Positions 1 to 8,199 of a DNA stretch of 20,079 nt are shown piece by piece. The notes beneath the pieces were generated by a model, which saw nothing but the letters and a program-made list of their open reading frames with translations, was not told the DNA's origin and made no database searches. A program made the translations under genes and the position numbers. Every line of letters starts with the position of its first letter. Positions within the stretch are counted from its first letter, which is position 1. This DNA comes from Deltaproteobacteria bacterium (GTDB lineage: Bacteria; Desulfobacterota; Desulfovibrionia; Desulfovibrionales; Desulfovibrionaceae): assembly GCA_031280335.1 (NCBI GenBank), contig JAITGZ010000160.1, forward strand, positions 1 through 20,079, written 5' to 3'.

Positions 1-1327
1 GCTTTTTGGCCAGATCCAGGGTAATGCCGGACTCGCGCAAACCGTTGCCCACCGCCCCAGGGTCGTGGCCGCCGTGGCCGGCATCCACCATGATGGTTTT
101 CATGGTCAAGCCCAACTGTTCCAGTAAAGCGGTCCCGGCGGCACCCGTAGTTGCGCCGGAGGCCGCCCTTGGGGGCACGACCCGTTCCGCACGGGGCGCA
201 TGGCGCTGCAACAACGTTTCCGTTTTAAGGCGCATATCACCGGACGGATATAAACGGATCAGTTCCAGGGCCGTACGCCGTCCTTCTTCCATCTGTTTGA
301 GCCTTGACATGCGGATTTCAGCCAGGAAATAGAGGGAGTCATCCGCCAGGGCATGTTCCGGATAGGTCTTGGCCGTGTCTTCGAAAAGATCCTTTGCGCG
401 CAACCAGTCGCCCTTGCTCCCGGATCGCACGGCCAGCTCGTACCGGCATCTGGCCGCCTGGTAGGCCGCTTTGGCCGCCATGTCTCCCCAGGGTGCCGTT
501 GCCTGCGCGGCGAGAAAATCTTTTTCCAGTTTAAGCCAATTTTCCCTGATCCCGGCCTTGTCTTTATCCGCCAAAAGTTCACGCCAACGCGCTGCGGCCT
601 CGGCGTAAAGGCTTGCCTGATGTGCGGTGGCGCGATCATCCGCATCCCGGTGCCGCTCTTCCGCCTTTGGGTGCGGGGCGTTTTCAGGGCTAGGCAGAGG
701 AGATGGCGGCCCTTGCGCGGCATCATTGCCGAGCGGTACTGACCGCAGCTCCTTTGATTGCGGCTTAGTTTCAACAGGCGGAGGCGAGGGAGAGGGAGAA
801 GGCTTTTTGTCCCTTAGGCGCTCACGCAACTCCATTGCCTCGGGAAAAAGGTCGCTTTCAGGGTAACGTTCCATCAACACGTTCAGGCGCGTTATGGCGG
901 CAAGTTCGTCGCGCAGCGAAACGGCCAGAAGTACGGCTTGATTGAAACAGGCATTGTCCGCCAGCGGGTGGGTGGAATAGAGCCTTGTCAGATCCGCATA
1001 GCGGTCGTGAGCGGCCTGATAATCATCTTTTTTCTTGGAGCGATCCCCCAGTTCTTCCAAGGTCCGGCCACGGTAAAAAAGGGCTTCCGGGGCCAAACCC
1101 GGGTAATGCGCCTGAATGTCCGCAAAGCGTTTTTCTAGGGTTTCCCATGAATCGCGCCGCATACCCCGTTGCCGTTCACGGCTTAAGGCTTCAAATTCCT
1201 TGACCGCCAGATAAAAGGCCTCCTGACCGGAGACCGCAGCCAAAGCTTGTGTGCCCGCTACGGGCAGCGTGCCCAGAAAATAAAGGATTATGAGACATAG
1301 CCACGAAAGCGTAGGCCGCAAAGACAT
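1..1327 (-). CDS. N-acetylmuramoyl-L-alanine amidase (Amidase_3), C-terminus cut by window edge
   Basis: This periplasmic zinc amidase would cleave the bond between MurNAc and L-Ala of the stem peptide in peptidoglycan. About 442 codons are open from the ATG at 1327 to the window edge. Residues 1-30 form a signal peptide (hydrophobic run LCLIILYFLGTLPVAG). A long helical, TPR/YbgF-like region follows, with repeated 'HYPG', 'RYPES' and 'TYPEH' type turns and a Pro/Ser-rich linker near residues 165-200. The catalytic domain begins about 40 residues before the edge with MVDAGHGGHDPGAVG; its first His and the Glu in LRESGIT are the expected first two zinc ligands. The rest of the domain lies outside the window. 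It starts 1 base after the miaB stop, so the two are translationally coupled. The catalytic family is clear; the exact physiological role (cell separation or turnover) is inferred. Confidence 0.9.
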   Translation of the reverse strand, partial: MSLRPTLSWLCLIILYFLGTLPVAGTQALAAVSGQEAFYLAVKEFEALSRERQRGMRRDSWETLEKRFADIQAHYPGLAPEALFYRGRTLEELGDRSKKKDDYQAAHDRYADLTRLYSTHPLADNACFNQAVLLAVSLRDELAAITRLNVLMERYPESDLFPEAMELRERLRDKKPSPSPSPPPVETKPQSKELRSVPLGNDAAQGPPSPLPSPENAPHPKAEERHRDADDRATAHQASLYAEAAARWRELLADKDKAGIRENWLKLEKDFLAAQATAPWGDMAAKAAYQAARCRYELAVRSGSKGDWLRAKDLFEDTAKTYPEHALADDSLYFLAEIRMSRLKQMEEGRRTALELIRLYPSGDMRLKTETLLQRHAPRAERVVPPRAASGATTGAAGTALLEQLGLTMKTIMVDAGHGGHDPGAVGNGLRESGITLDLAKK

Positions 1328-1328
1328 T

Positions 1329-2669
1329 TTATTCCGCCAGTTCCCCTTTCAGGGTAGGTTTGCCGCTGCCGGTTATGCGCACCTTCAGCATATCCCCTGT
1401 GGTCGCCCCGTGTGCAGGGGGTATGTAGAGATTCACGGCAAAATCGTGCGCTTCTCGCCCGCTCCAGGAAGAAGCGGGGTTTTTCAGGCTCGGCCCTTCA
1501 AGCAGCACGTGGGCGCTCTGCCCGCGCATGGCTTCCAGAATGCGGGCGCTGTTGTGATTTTGCCATACTTGCAGTCGGGACAGGCGTTCCAGGGCCAGGG
1601 CGGGGGGGATTTTATCCGGCATAGTGGCAGCTTTGGTTCCAGGTCGGTCGGAATAGACAAAGGAAAAACTGGCGCAAAAATCGGCCTCTTGCATGGCATC
1701 CAGGGTATCCTCAAAGTCCTGTTCGTTTTCACCTGGAAAGCCGACGATGATATCGGTGGAGATGTGTATATCCGGTCTCGCTTGGCGCAGGGCACAAACC
1801 AGGGCTATATACTCCGCCCTGGTGTAACCGCGCCCCATGGCCCTGAGTACGCGGTCCGAACCTGATTGCAGCGGAAGGTGCAGACGCGGGGCAAGAAGCG
1901 GAATTTGGGCAAAGGCCTGAACCAGTGCCGGTGCCATATCTTTGGGGTGCGAGGTCATGAAGCGCAGGCGCGCAAGGCCGGGTAGCTCCGCCACTCGGTA
2001 GAGCAGCGTGGAGAAAGAAGATCCGTCCCCCAGGCTGTCTTGGCCGAAAGAGTTGACATTTTGCCCCAATAGGGTGATTTCGCGTGCGCCCCCGGCAATC
2101 AGGGCGCGGCATTCGGCCAGGATATCTTCGCTGCCTCTGGATTTTTGGCGGCCGCGCACCAGGGGCACGATGCAGTAAGCGCAAAAATTGTCGCAGCCGC
2201 GCATAATACTGACCAAGGCTGCCGGGCCGGTGGCGGCCGCCTTCAATTTATGCCCTTGCTCGGCAAAAGTTTCGTTGAAATCCAGCAGGGTGATTTTACG
2301 TTGTGGGTCTGACAGCAACAAATCAATGGCCTCAGGAGCGGCGGCCAGTCCATCGGTGCCAAAAAGCAGGCGCAGTTCGCGTGAACGGGCAAAGAGTCTT
2401 TCACCGCACTGCTGGGCCACGCAACCGCCCACGCAGGCCAAAATTTTACGCTCCGGACTCTTTTGGGCCAATAGGGAGATGCGCCCAAGCTCAGTGTAAA
2501 CTTTATCTTCCGGCTTTGCACGTACGGAACAGGTATTCAGAATATGGACATCCGCCTCTTCCCTGGAACTTGGCACATGCCCCCTGTCCGTGAGCGCACG
2601 CGCCAGCCAGGCTGAATCATTGGCGTTCATCTGACAGCCGAAGGTCAAAATGTGAAAACGCTTTCGCAT
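1329..2669 (-). CDS. miaB: tRNA-2-methylthio-N6-dimethylallyladenosine synthase MiaB
   Basis: This is a cytosolic radical-SAM methylthiotransferase that adds the 2-methylthio group to i6A37 of tRNAs reading UNN codons. At 446 residues it has the normal family length. The N-terminal UPF0004 domain carries the three cluster cysteines: C12 (FGCQMN), C47 (NTCSVR) and C83 (GGCVAQQ). The radical-SAM motif is C159-x3-C163-x2-C166 (GCDNFCAYC). The C-terminal 65 residues form the TRAM RNA-binding domain. TFGCQMN and NTCSVR at the expected places favour MiaB over the RimO and MtaB paralogues. No convincing Shine-Dalgarno precedes the ATG, and a 62-base gap separates it from fliW, so it may be read through from the flagellar operon or have its own weak promoter. 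Confidence 0.95.
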   Translation of the reverse strand: MRKRFHILTFGCQMNANDSAWLARALTDRGHVPSSREEADVHILNTCSVRAKPEDKVYTELGRISLLAQKSPERKILACVGGCVAQQCGERLFARSRELRLLFGTDGLAAAPEAIDLLLSDPQRKITLLDFNETFAEQGHKLKAAATGPAALVSIMRGCDNFCAYCIVPLVRGRQKSRGSEDILAECRALIAGGAREITLLGQNVNSFGQDSLGDGSSFSTLLYRVAELPGLARLRFMTSHPKDMAPALVQAFAQIPLLAPRLHLPLQSGSDRVLRAMGRGYTRAEYIALVCALRQARPDIHISTDIIVGFPGENEQDFEDTLDAMQEADFCASFSFVYSDRPGTKAATMPDKIPPALALERLSRLQVWQNHNSARILEAMRGQSAHVLLEGPSLKNPASSWSGREAHDFAVNLYIPPAHGATTGDMLKVRITGSGKPTLKGELAE

Positions 2670-2731
2670 GGGTAAAGCTTTAAATTATTTAGGCTGAAAT
2701 TACCAGAGAGGATCGTTTTGGGGGCGGCGCC

Positions 2732-3172
2732 TTATTTTTTATGCATAAAAACCTTGGCTGGCTGTTCGGGGTTGGATTGCGGCACTTGCAAGCCGAGGCG
2801 GGCTTCGTGGTTGATGATCACGGGTCCGACCATGTTCAGGCAGGTGTCTTCGGGGTGTCCTGGGGGGATGCTGACGGTAACCAGCACGGAGATTTGCTCC
2901 GGCCTGGTGATATGGAGCATGTTTTGTTCCGCATCGTTCAGGCGTACGGAGTAATCCTGCACAAAGCTGTACGGGTCGGCCACCATAAGGCCCAAGCCGG
3001 GGTCTTCCAGGCTTTGCAGAACCATGAATGGAGCGTTTTCGTGGATATGCAGCAGGGCGAAGTCACGTTTGTCGGCGTAACCGATCAGTCCCTTGGGAAA
3101 ACGCAGGACATGTTCAAAGGATATTTTACGCGGACCCAGACGGGTCTCGAATTCTATGGTTTTTTCCGCCAT
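2732..3172 (-). CDS. fliW: flagellar assembly factor FliW
   Basis: FliW is a cytoplasmic protein that binds flagellin and, when flagellin is exported, is freed to bind and inhibit CsrA non-competitively. The product has 146 residues, typical for the family. The conserved blocks are visible: TRLGPRKISFE near the start, FPKGLIGYADKRDFALL at about 25-41, the 'DPGLGLMVADPYSFVQDY' segment at about 57-74, and 'NMVGPVIINHEARLGLQ' at about 114-130. Its start lies inside the last 19 bases of csrA and has no good Shine-Dalgarno of its own, so translation is probably coupled to csrA and the antagonist is made in step with its target. Start choice follows the conserved AEKTIEFET opening. Confidence 0.95.
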   Translation of the reverse strand: MAEKTIEFETRLGPRKISFEHVLRFPKGLIGYADKRDFALLHIHENAPFMVLQSLEDPGLGLMVADPYSFVQDYSVRLNDAEQNMLHITRPEQISVLVTVSIPPGHPEDTCLNMVGPVIINHEARLGLQVPQSNPEQPAKVFMHKK

Positions 3173-3387
3173 ATTTTTGCCGCCGCTAGCAGATCGTTGT
3201 TGTCGGCCATTATGGCCCTGGTGTTTTCATCCTTGATGCGCAGATAAATTTCTTCACGATAAACCATGGTATCATCAGGTACAGAGATGCCCAGGCGCAC
3301 CTGTTTGCCCTGGATGCCGAACACGGTAATCTTGATGTCATCGCCTATGTGCAGGCTTTCACCCGCTCGGCGAGCCAGTATCAACAT
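3154..3387 (-). CDS. csrA: carbon storage regulator CsrA, translational regulator
   Basis: CsrA is a small dimeric RNA-binding protein that recognises GGA in hairpin loops and usually blocks ribosome access, classically on flagellin mRNA. The 77-residue product opens with MLILARRAGESLHIGDDIKI and contains VRLGISVP and the RNA-contacting VYREEIYLRI (Arg44). It carries about 15 residues beyond the conserved core, within the usual range. The family's common 'AP' is 'VP' here. It follows flgL by 41 bases and overlaps fliW by 19, which makes a regulator/antagonist pair at the end of the hook-junction genes. The Shine-Dalgarno is weak (GGGA). Confidence 0.96.
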   Translation of the reverse strand: MLILARRAGESLHIGDDIKITVFGIQGKQVRLGISVPDDTMVYREEIYLRIKDENTRAIMADNNDLLAAAKIWRKKP

Positions 3388-3428
3388 GCTTTTTCCCGAA
3401 TGCTAAGCAATCTCACTTTGGCATCGCT

Positions 3429-5018
3429 TTAGATAAAGTTCATCAGACTGAGCTGCATGATCATGGATGAAGACTGCAGTACGCTCTGGTAGGCCAGTTG
3501 CTGCTGAGTCAGGCGGGTCATCAGTTCAGCCAGATCCACATCTTCCAGGCTGCTCAGGCGGTCACTCTCGTCCAATTTGAGGGAGTCAAGCTGGATACCT
3601 ATGGAACTGACCCGGTTAAGGCGTGCGCCAATAGTGGTGCGCGCCAGGCTGATGTGACTGATGACCTTGCTGCAATGGGCCAGTGTCTCTTGCGCGCCTT
3701 CCTGACTGTTGGTTTCCACCAGAGCTATGCCCCGGCCAATCAGTTCAAAAAGGTTTTTATCCAGGTCGTTTGGCGTGGGCATGGCCCCTTCGCTGCTGAA
3801 AGGCTGTTGGTACAGGCCGCCGAAAATATCCAGACCGATGTTGTTGATGGTGATGTTGGCATTGGCACCGATGGTCAGGTCAATGTCCGCCCGGTGCGGC
3901 CGGATTATGAACTGATCGCCGGGCACATAGGCCGGCGGGGGAAGACCGTTGGGCGGGGTGGGGACGGCCCCCAGGTTAAGAAAACCTCCTTCCACAGAAA
4001 TGCGGATGGGGTCGGAGGAGCTCACCCCAGGAGGAATGGCTGCGTGCAGGCCTTCCACCCAGGAGACGCCGTCATCCAGGCTGTAAGAGTAGGTAAGGTC
4101 ATTGCCGCTCACCGCATCCACACGCACGGCCACATCGCGTTTGAATACGCCGGAGGCTTCGGCGGGTACGGGCAGATTGTAAGGATAACTTTGCACCACT
4201 GTGGGCGAATTGGTGTCGCCGTTATACTGGGCGGTGTGGTGCAGGTAGATCCATGTGCCGTCTTCATGCGGAGAAGCGGGATTGTTCTGCCGTATCCAGC
4301 TTGGGTCAAAGGGGGTAATGGCGTCAGGCCCCAAAAGTTTGACCGAGGCCCCTGATGTGCCTAGACGGATTTGCGGCGGCGGTCCGGCGCTCCAATCCGC
4401 CGGCACGCTGTTAATCCAGGTTGTACCGCCATCCAGGGTATATTGAAAGTCCGGGGTGGGGTTGCCGGGGCTGCCGTCATCCAAAAATCTGACAATGGCG
4501 CTTTTGGAAAGGTTGCCTTCCACCACAAAACGGGCCTGACTCATGCTTGGGTCGCGGCTGAAGGCTCCCATGGTCATGGCATAGGGGGGGGCTTCCGTCT
4601 CGTGCCCGGCGAAGATATGGCGGCCATTGAATTTGGTGTTGGCATAAGAGATCATCTGCTCCAGTATCTGCCGTAATTCGCCCCCGATGATTTCCCGTTG
4701 CACCTGATCATAAGTGCCGGTGGAGGCTTGTTCCAATAATTCCAGTACGCGTGTCATACTGGTATGCACCTGATCCAGGGTGTTTTCGCCCTGCGTCAGC
4801 CAGCCCTTGGCCATATTCAGGTTGTCGGCGTATTGCGTCAGGCTGCTCAGACGGGTGTTGGAGGCCATGATCTGGGCCGTGCCGTAAGGGTCGTCCGAGG
4901 GTTTGTTGACCTTTTTCTGGGTGGAGGATTGCAGGTGTGAATCCATGTACGCGCTGAGCGTGCCGTTCATGCGAAAGAGAAAATTAGAGTACATCTGGCG
5001 CTGCGATACGCGGATCAT
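3429..5018 (-). CDS. flgL: flagellar hook-associated protein 3, FlgL
   Basis: FlgL is the second hook-filament junction protein, exported by the flagellar type III system. Residues 1-140 hold the flagellin-type N-terminal coiled coil (QMYSNFLFRMNGTLSAYM...KPSDDPYGTA). The last 90 residues hold the matching C-terminal helix (TTIGARLNRVSS...LTQQQLAYQSVLQSSSMIMQLSLMNFI). With 529 residues it is much longer than the roughly 300 of enteric FlgL. The extra length is a central, probably surface-exposed beta-rich part from about 150 to 420, which contains two Asp-box-like motifs (TLDGGTTW at 194-201 and SLDDGVSW at 313-320). The start is supported by AAGGAG seven bases before the ATG. It lies 23 bases downstream of flgK. 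Confidence 0.95.
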   Translation of the reverse strand: MIRVSQRQMYSNFLFRMNGTLSAYMDSHLQSSTQKKVNKPSDDPYGTAQIMASNTRLSSLTQYADNLNMAKGWLTQGENTLDQVHTSMTRVLELLEQASTGTYDQVQREIIGGELRQILEQMISYANTKFNGRHIFAGHETEAPPYAMTMGAFSRDPSMSQARFVVEGNLSKSAIVRFLDDGSPGNPTPDFQYTLDGGTTWINSVPADWSAGPPPQIRLGTSGASVKLLGPDAITPFDPSWIRQNNPASPHEDGTWIYLHHTAQYNGDTNSPTVVQSYPYNLPVPAEASGVFKRDVAVRVDAVSGNDLTYSYSLDDGVSWVEGLHAAIPPGVSSSDPIRISVEGGFLNLGAVPTPPNGLPPPAYVPGDQFIIRPHRADIDLTIGANANITINNIGLDIFGGLYQQPFSSEGAMPTPNDLDKNLFELIGRGIALVETNSQEGAQETLAHCSKVISHISLARTTIGARLNRVSSIGIQLDSLKLDESDRLSSLEDVDLAELMTRLTQQQLAYQSVLQSSSMIMQLSLMNFI

Positions 5019-5041
5019 AAAAGCTCTCCTTGAACCGGCCT

Positions 5042-7204
5042 TTACTGCTTGAGGCCGAGCAGGGTTTGAAACATTTCATCGGCGGTGGTGATCAATTTGG
5101 CCGCCGCTTTGTAAGAAGACTGAAAACGGATCAGGTTGCTCATTTCTTCATCCAGGTTCACTCCGGATATTTCCTCTTGCTGCTCCAAAAGCTGTTGAGC
5201 CACGGCCATATAGGACTTATTGTTGAAATTGGCCCCAGCGGCCTGACTGCCCACCTTGGAGACCAGCAGAGCGTAGTAATCCGGTAAATTCTGCACGCGT
5301 TCGCGCCCGGTCCAGTCCTTGAAGGTAAGGTTTTTTACAGCCAGATTACCTATGTCCCTGGCCGTGAGGTTGTCGCCGTTGTTCAGTTCGGCCCCGCCGT
5401 TGATGCGCCCGGCGTTGACCAGGTTGGGATTTTGCGCCACATAATGGTTCATGGCAATATTGCCGGCACCATCGCCCTTGAAGTAGGTATTTATGCCCAG
5501 GGCGGCCAGTACGCCGGAGGTATCGTTGCCGAAGCCAAAGGTATAACCGTTGTTGCTCTGGAGGTTCAGACGGTTGTCCGCAACGCTGATGTTCATAAAG
5601 TAACCGAGGTTGTTGCTTTGCAAATTGCCCGCCCCATCAACCCAGTTGACGGTAATGTTGTTCATTTCAAAAACCAGGCGATCAAGGCTCCAACTGGCGT
5701 CAAAATTTATATCCAGGGCGCTGCGCATGCCTGGGTCGATCATGATGGGGTCGCCACTGACCGGATCATAGAGGGCGATGGAAAAGTTGCCGTCCTGCAG
5801 GCGTTCCGCCCAGGGCATGCCAATATAGGAGGAGTTTAGAGCGTAGGCGCTGTTACGTACGCGATAGTCGCCGATGACGGAGTTGAGATGGGTCAGTCCC
5901 GCGCCTTGACTGTGGACGCGGTTGACCTCCCAGATCAAGTTTTTGGAAAACTCGTCCAATTCATCGCGTATTTCAGCCACACGGTAATCCATGAACAGGA
6001 TGTTACCGGCGATGCTGCCGCCGTTGGCGCGGTGGCTGCTTACGTTCCCGTCCGGAAATTCCTGGGGGGTGATCAGCAGTGGCCCTATGGTCGGCTGAAT
6101 CCAATAAAGGGCGTTTTTGGGCACGATGAGAAAGCGGTCGCCGGGGATGAAACTGTCCGCTGGAGGGGAACCTGGGGCGGAAGGGTCGGCATAATTGAAA
6201 TAAATATCCAGATCCTTCACCCGTACGGGTCTGTTTTGGTCATTGGCTTCGAAGTGCATTTCGTTGCCTTGGGCATCGGTAACCCAGCTTTTGCCGCCGT
6301 CCAGAGAGACACGGAACAGGGGAGGGGGCGAAGACCCCAGGGTGCCGCCGTTTATAAACTCCACAGTATATTCATAGCCATCCGTGCCGTCGAACTCAAT
6401 GCTGCCCCTGAAGGTGGTGGAGGCAGTCTTGTTCTGAAAGGCCCTGGCCCCTTCATAAGAGAGTTCAAAACCCACCGCTCCATCCACCAGGGTATGCCCG
6501 CCGGAGGTATTGACAATATATTGGCCGGCACCCCGGTCAATCACATCCACATCGATCAGGCCGGAAAGCTCACGCACCAGGGCATCACGTTCATCCAGAA
6601 GGGTATTGGGGTTGTTTTTACCCTGGACGTAATGGGTATTAATCTCCCGGTTCAGCCTGGCCACGGTTTCTATAATTTGGTTGGCCCTGGCCACCTGTTC
6701 GCGGATCATGCCTTCGGTTCTTTCTTCAATTTGCTTCAGGCTGATATCATTGGACTTGATGGCCTCCGTCAAGGTCTGGGTATTGGAGAGCAGGGCCTGG
6801 CGTCCGGCGGCGTCGTCCGGAAACTGGGAAAGTTTTTCCCAGGAAGAGAAAAATTGGCTCATGATCGAACCAATGCCCAGGCCGCTGCTTTCATTAAAAA
6901 TGCTTTCCACGCTACGCAGGTCGCTGGCCATAGTGTCCCAGCGCATATATTCGCTGTTTTTCTGCAGATAGTTGCGCTCAATGAATTTGTCAAAATAGCG
7001 CATGACCTCTGTGGCCCTGACCCCCTGCCCCATCTGGCCGGGGTTGTAATCCAGCGATGGCCAGGCTTCAAAGCGCACCGCCTGACGGGAATAGCCCGTG
7101 GTGTTGACGTTGGCGATGTTGTTGCCCACCGTCTGTAAGGCGGTTTGCGAAGCAAAGAGGGCACCTTTGCCGATATTCAGTACGCTGTTTACGCCGGTGG
7201 CCAT
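5042..7204 (-). CDS. flgK: flagellar hook-associated protein 1, FlgK
   Basis: FlgK is the first hook-filament junction protein, secreted after rod and hook completion. The N-terminus has the rod/hook family motif (ALQTVGNNIANVNTTGYSRQ, about residues 22-41) and the C-terminus the matching helical end (EEISGVNLDEEMSNLIRFQSSYKAAAKLI...LLGLKQ). The 720 residues exceed the 547 of E. coli FlgK. The central region carries an Asp-box-like SLDGGKSW (residues 300-307) followed about 50 residues later by IPGDRFLIVP, a pattern also found in FlgL. Two ATGs are adjacent. The one at 7204 is preferred because GGAGG sits five bases before it, against two bases for the ATG at 7207. The chosen start overlaps the flgN stop by one base (TGATG). 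Confidence 0.95.
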   Translation of the reverse strand: MATGVNSVLNIGKGALFASQTALQTVGNNIANVNTTGYSRQAVRFEAWPSLDYNPGQMGQGVRATEVMRYFDKFIERNYLQKNSEYMRWDTMASDLRSVESIFNESSGLGIGSIMSQFFSSWEKLSQFPDDAAGRQALLSNTQTLTEAIKSNDISLKQIEERTEGMIREQVARANQIIETVARLNREINTHYVQGKNNPNTLLDERDALVRELSGLIDVDVIDRGAGQYIVNTSGGHTLVDGAVGFELSYEGARAFQNKTASTTFRGSIEFDGTDGYEYTVEFINGGTLGSSPPPLFRVSLDGGKSWVTDAQGNEMHFEANDQNRPVRVKDLDIYFNYADPSAPGSPPADSFIPGDRFLIVPKNALYWIQPTIGPLLITPQEFPDGNVSSHRANGGSIAGNILFMDYRVAEIRDELDEFSKNLIWEVNRVHSQGAGLTHLNSVIGDYRVRNSAYALNSSYIGMPWAERLQDGNFSIALYDPVSGDPIMIDPGMRSALDINFDASWSLDRLVFEMNNITVNWVDGAGNLQSNNLGYFMNISVADNRLNLQSNNGYTFGFGNDTSGVLAALGINTYFKGDGAGNIAMNHYVAQNPNLVNAGRINGGAELNNGDNLTARDIGNLAVKNLTFKDWTGRERVQNLPDYYALLVSKVGSQAAGANFNNKSYMAVAQQLLEQQEEISGVNLDEEMSNLIRFQSSYKAAAKLITTADEMFQTLLGLKQ

Positions 7205-7668
7205 CATAGCCTCCAGTTAATCATGACTGCGTCCGGGCGCTGGGCGGCAGAGGCCCCGCGGGAGCCGTACACGGATGGCTCTTTGGGCAGAAGCTGTTCA
7301 TGCAGGGTGTTCATGAGCAGATGGCTTTGATCCAGCAAAGAAAGAGAGAGGGCGGAATTTTTTTCTCCCTGTCTGGCGCAGCGTTGTTCAACTGCGTCAA
7401 TGCTCATGAACAGGCGGCGCACGCGCGCCCCCTGTTCTTCCGGCAGCATTTCGGCGTATTCCAGCGCTTTTGTGCCCTGCAGGATATTTCTTAGCTCGTC
7501 CCGTTCCGTTGCCAGCTGGCGCAGCAGTTCGTGTATGGAGAACTCCAGGGAGGCGATTTCTTCAGTCTTGAGGGAAACCAACAGGTCAAATTCTTCTATC
7601 TGCAAAGATTCCAGCAGTTCCAGTCCTTTGGCTTGGCGGGTCAGGTTACCGATGACGCGATCGTACAT
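7204..7668 (-). CDS. flgN: FlgN-type flagellar export chaperone
   Basis: FlgN is a cytosolic chaperone that keeps FlgK and FlgL soluble and delivers them to the export gate. The 154-residue product is almost wholly helical, with heptad-like runs (LLESLQIEEFDLLVSLKTEEIASLEFSIHELLRQLATERDELRNIL) and no membrane segment or signal peptide, as the family requires. Sequence conservation in this family is poor, so the call rests on length, helicity and its place directly before flgK, with which it shares a TGATG overlap. GGAG lies five bases before the ATG. The C-terminal 25 residues (PKEPSVYGSRGASAAQRP) are low in secondary structure and may bind the substrate. Confidence 0.82.
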   Translation of the reverse strand: MYDRVIGNLTRQAKGLELLESLQIEEFDLLVSLKTEEIASLEFSIHELLRQLATERDELRNILQGTKALEYAEMLPEEQGARVRRLFMSIDAVEQRCARQGEKNSALSLSLLDQSHLLMNTLHEQLLPKEPSVYGSRGASAAQRPDAVMINWRL

Positions 7669-7678
7669 ATGCGCTCCG

Positions 7679-7695
7679 TGCCCCCGGATGGGGCA
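7679..7695 (-). other. intercistronic hairpin between flgJ-like gene and flgN
   Basis: In the 39-base gap, TGCCCC and GGGGCA pair around a 5-base loop, just before the GGAG of flgN. It has no following U-run, so it is more likely to affect mRNA processing or flgN initiation than to terminate. Seen directly; the role is inferred. Confidence 0.4.
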
Positions 7696-7707
7696 TAATT
7701 TGCTCTT

Positions 7708-8199
7708 TTATTCCGCTGGTTGCAAATTTGATGCCGGGGCGGCTTCAGGCCGGAGGTCTTCAGCCCGCAGGCGGGCTGAAGGGGAGGACCCGGCCGGAAT
7801 GACCGGCAGCTGCGGGTTGTTGCGTGGGCTGCCGGTTACATTGCTTTGCCCCATACGTCTGGAAAGCTGTTCATAAAGCATGTCCGCCAGACCGATGCCT
7901 CCGGCGGAGGCCATTTTGCGTGCGAACTCCTGGTCGTACATGCCCTGACGCATGCTTTCCTCCCGGCTGGGCTTCTGTCCGAATTGCACGGCGTTTTGGC
8001 GCATCTGTTCCCAAATTTTTTGGATAAAGATGGCTTCAAAACCCTCACAGGCTTCGCGCAAGCGGGCTTGTTCACTGGGCGGAGCGCTTAGGTTGCGGCG
8101 CAGGCGGTCCATATCCAGTTTACGCTGTACATCTTCCGCTCCCTGGTTCATGCTGGACGTTAAACTTGGGAAAGGGCCGGGGATAAGAGCCGTATCCAT
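7708..8199 (-). CDS. flgJ: FlgJ-like rod-binding protein without muramidase domain
   Basis: This is the periplasmic rod scaffold/cap domain that enteric bacteria fuse to a peptidoglycan hydrolase. Only the rod-binding domain is present (163 residues). The diagnostic stretch is ACEGFEAIFIQKIWEQMRQNAV (about 50-71), followed by MRQGMYDQEFARKMASAGGIGLADMLYEQL (about 84-113). The C-terminal 45 residues are Pro/Ala/Ser-rich and look disordered. The muramidase half is missing, so rod passage through the wall must rely on another hydrolase. The ATG abuts the flgI stop with no gap and is preceded by GGAGGTGA five bases away, an almost perfect anti-16S match. A strong hairpin lies in its 3' coding end. 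Confidence 0.9.
   Translation of the reverse strand: MDTALIPGPFPSLTSSMNQGAEDVQRKLDMDRLRRNLSAPPSEQARLREACEGFEAIFIQKIWEQMRQNAVQFGQKPSREESMRQGMYDQEFARKMASAGGIGLADMLYEQLSRRMGQSNVTGSPRNNPQLPVIPAGSSPSARLRAEDLRPEAAPASNLQPAE
7758..7781 (-). other. perfect 10-bp hairpin inside the 3' end of the flgJ-like gene
   Basis: CTTCAGCCCG and CGGGCTGAAG are exact complements around a 4-base loop. It encodes part of the low-complexity tail. There is no U-tract, so intrinsic termination is not supported. It could set differential stability between the upstream ring genes and the downstream flgN-flgK-flgL genes. Confidence 0.55.

Noticed and set aside
5888..7138. Long open frame of 416 codons on the plus strand opposite flgK
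   Set aside because: It is wholly antisense to a strongly supported FlgK gene and shows no recognisable domain; high-GC third positions explain its openness.
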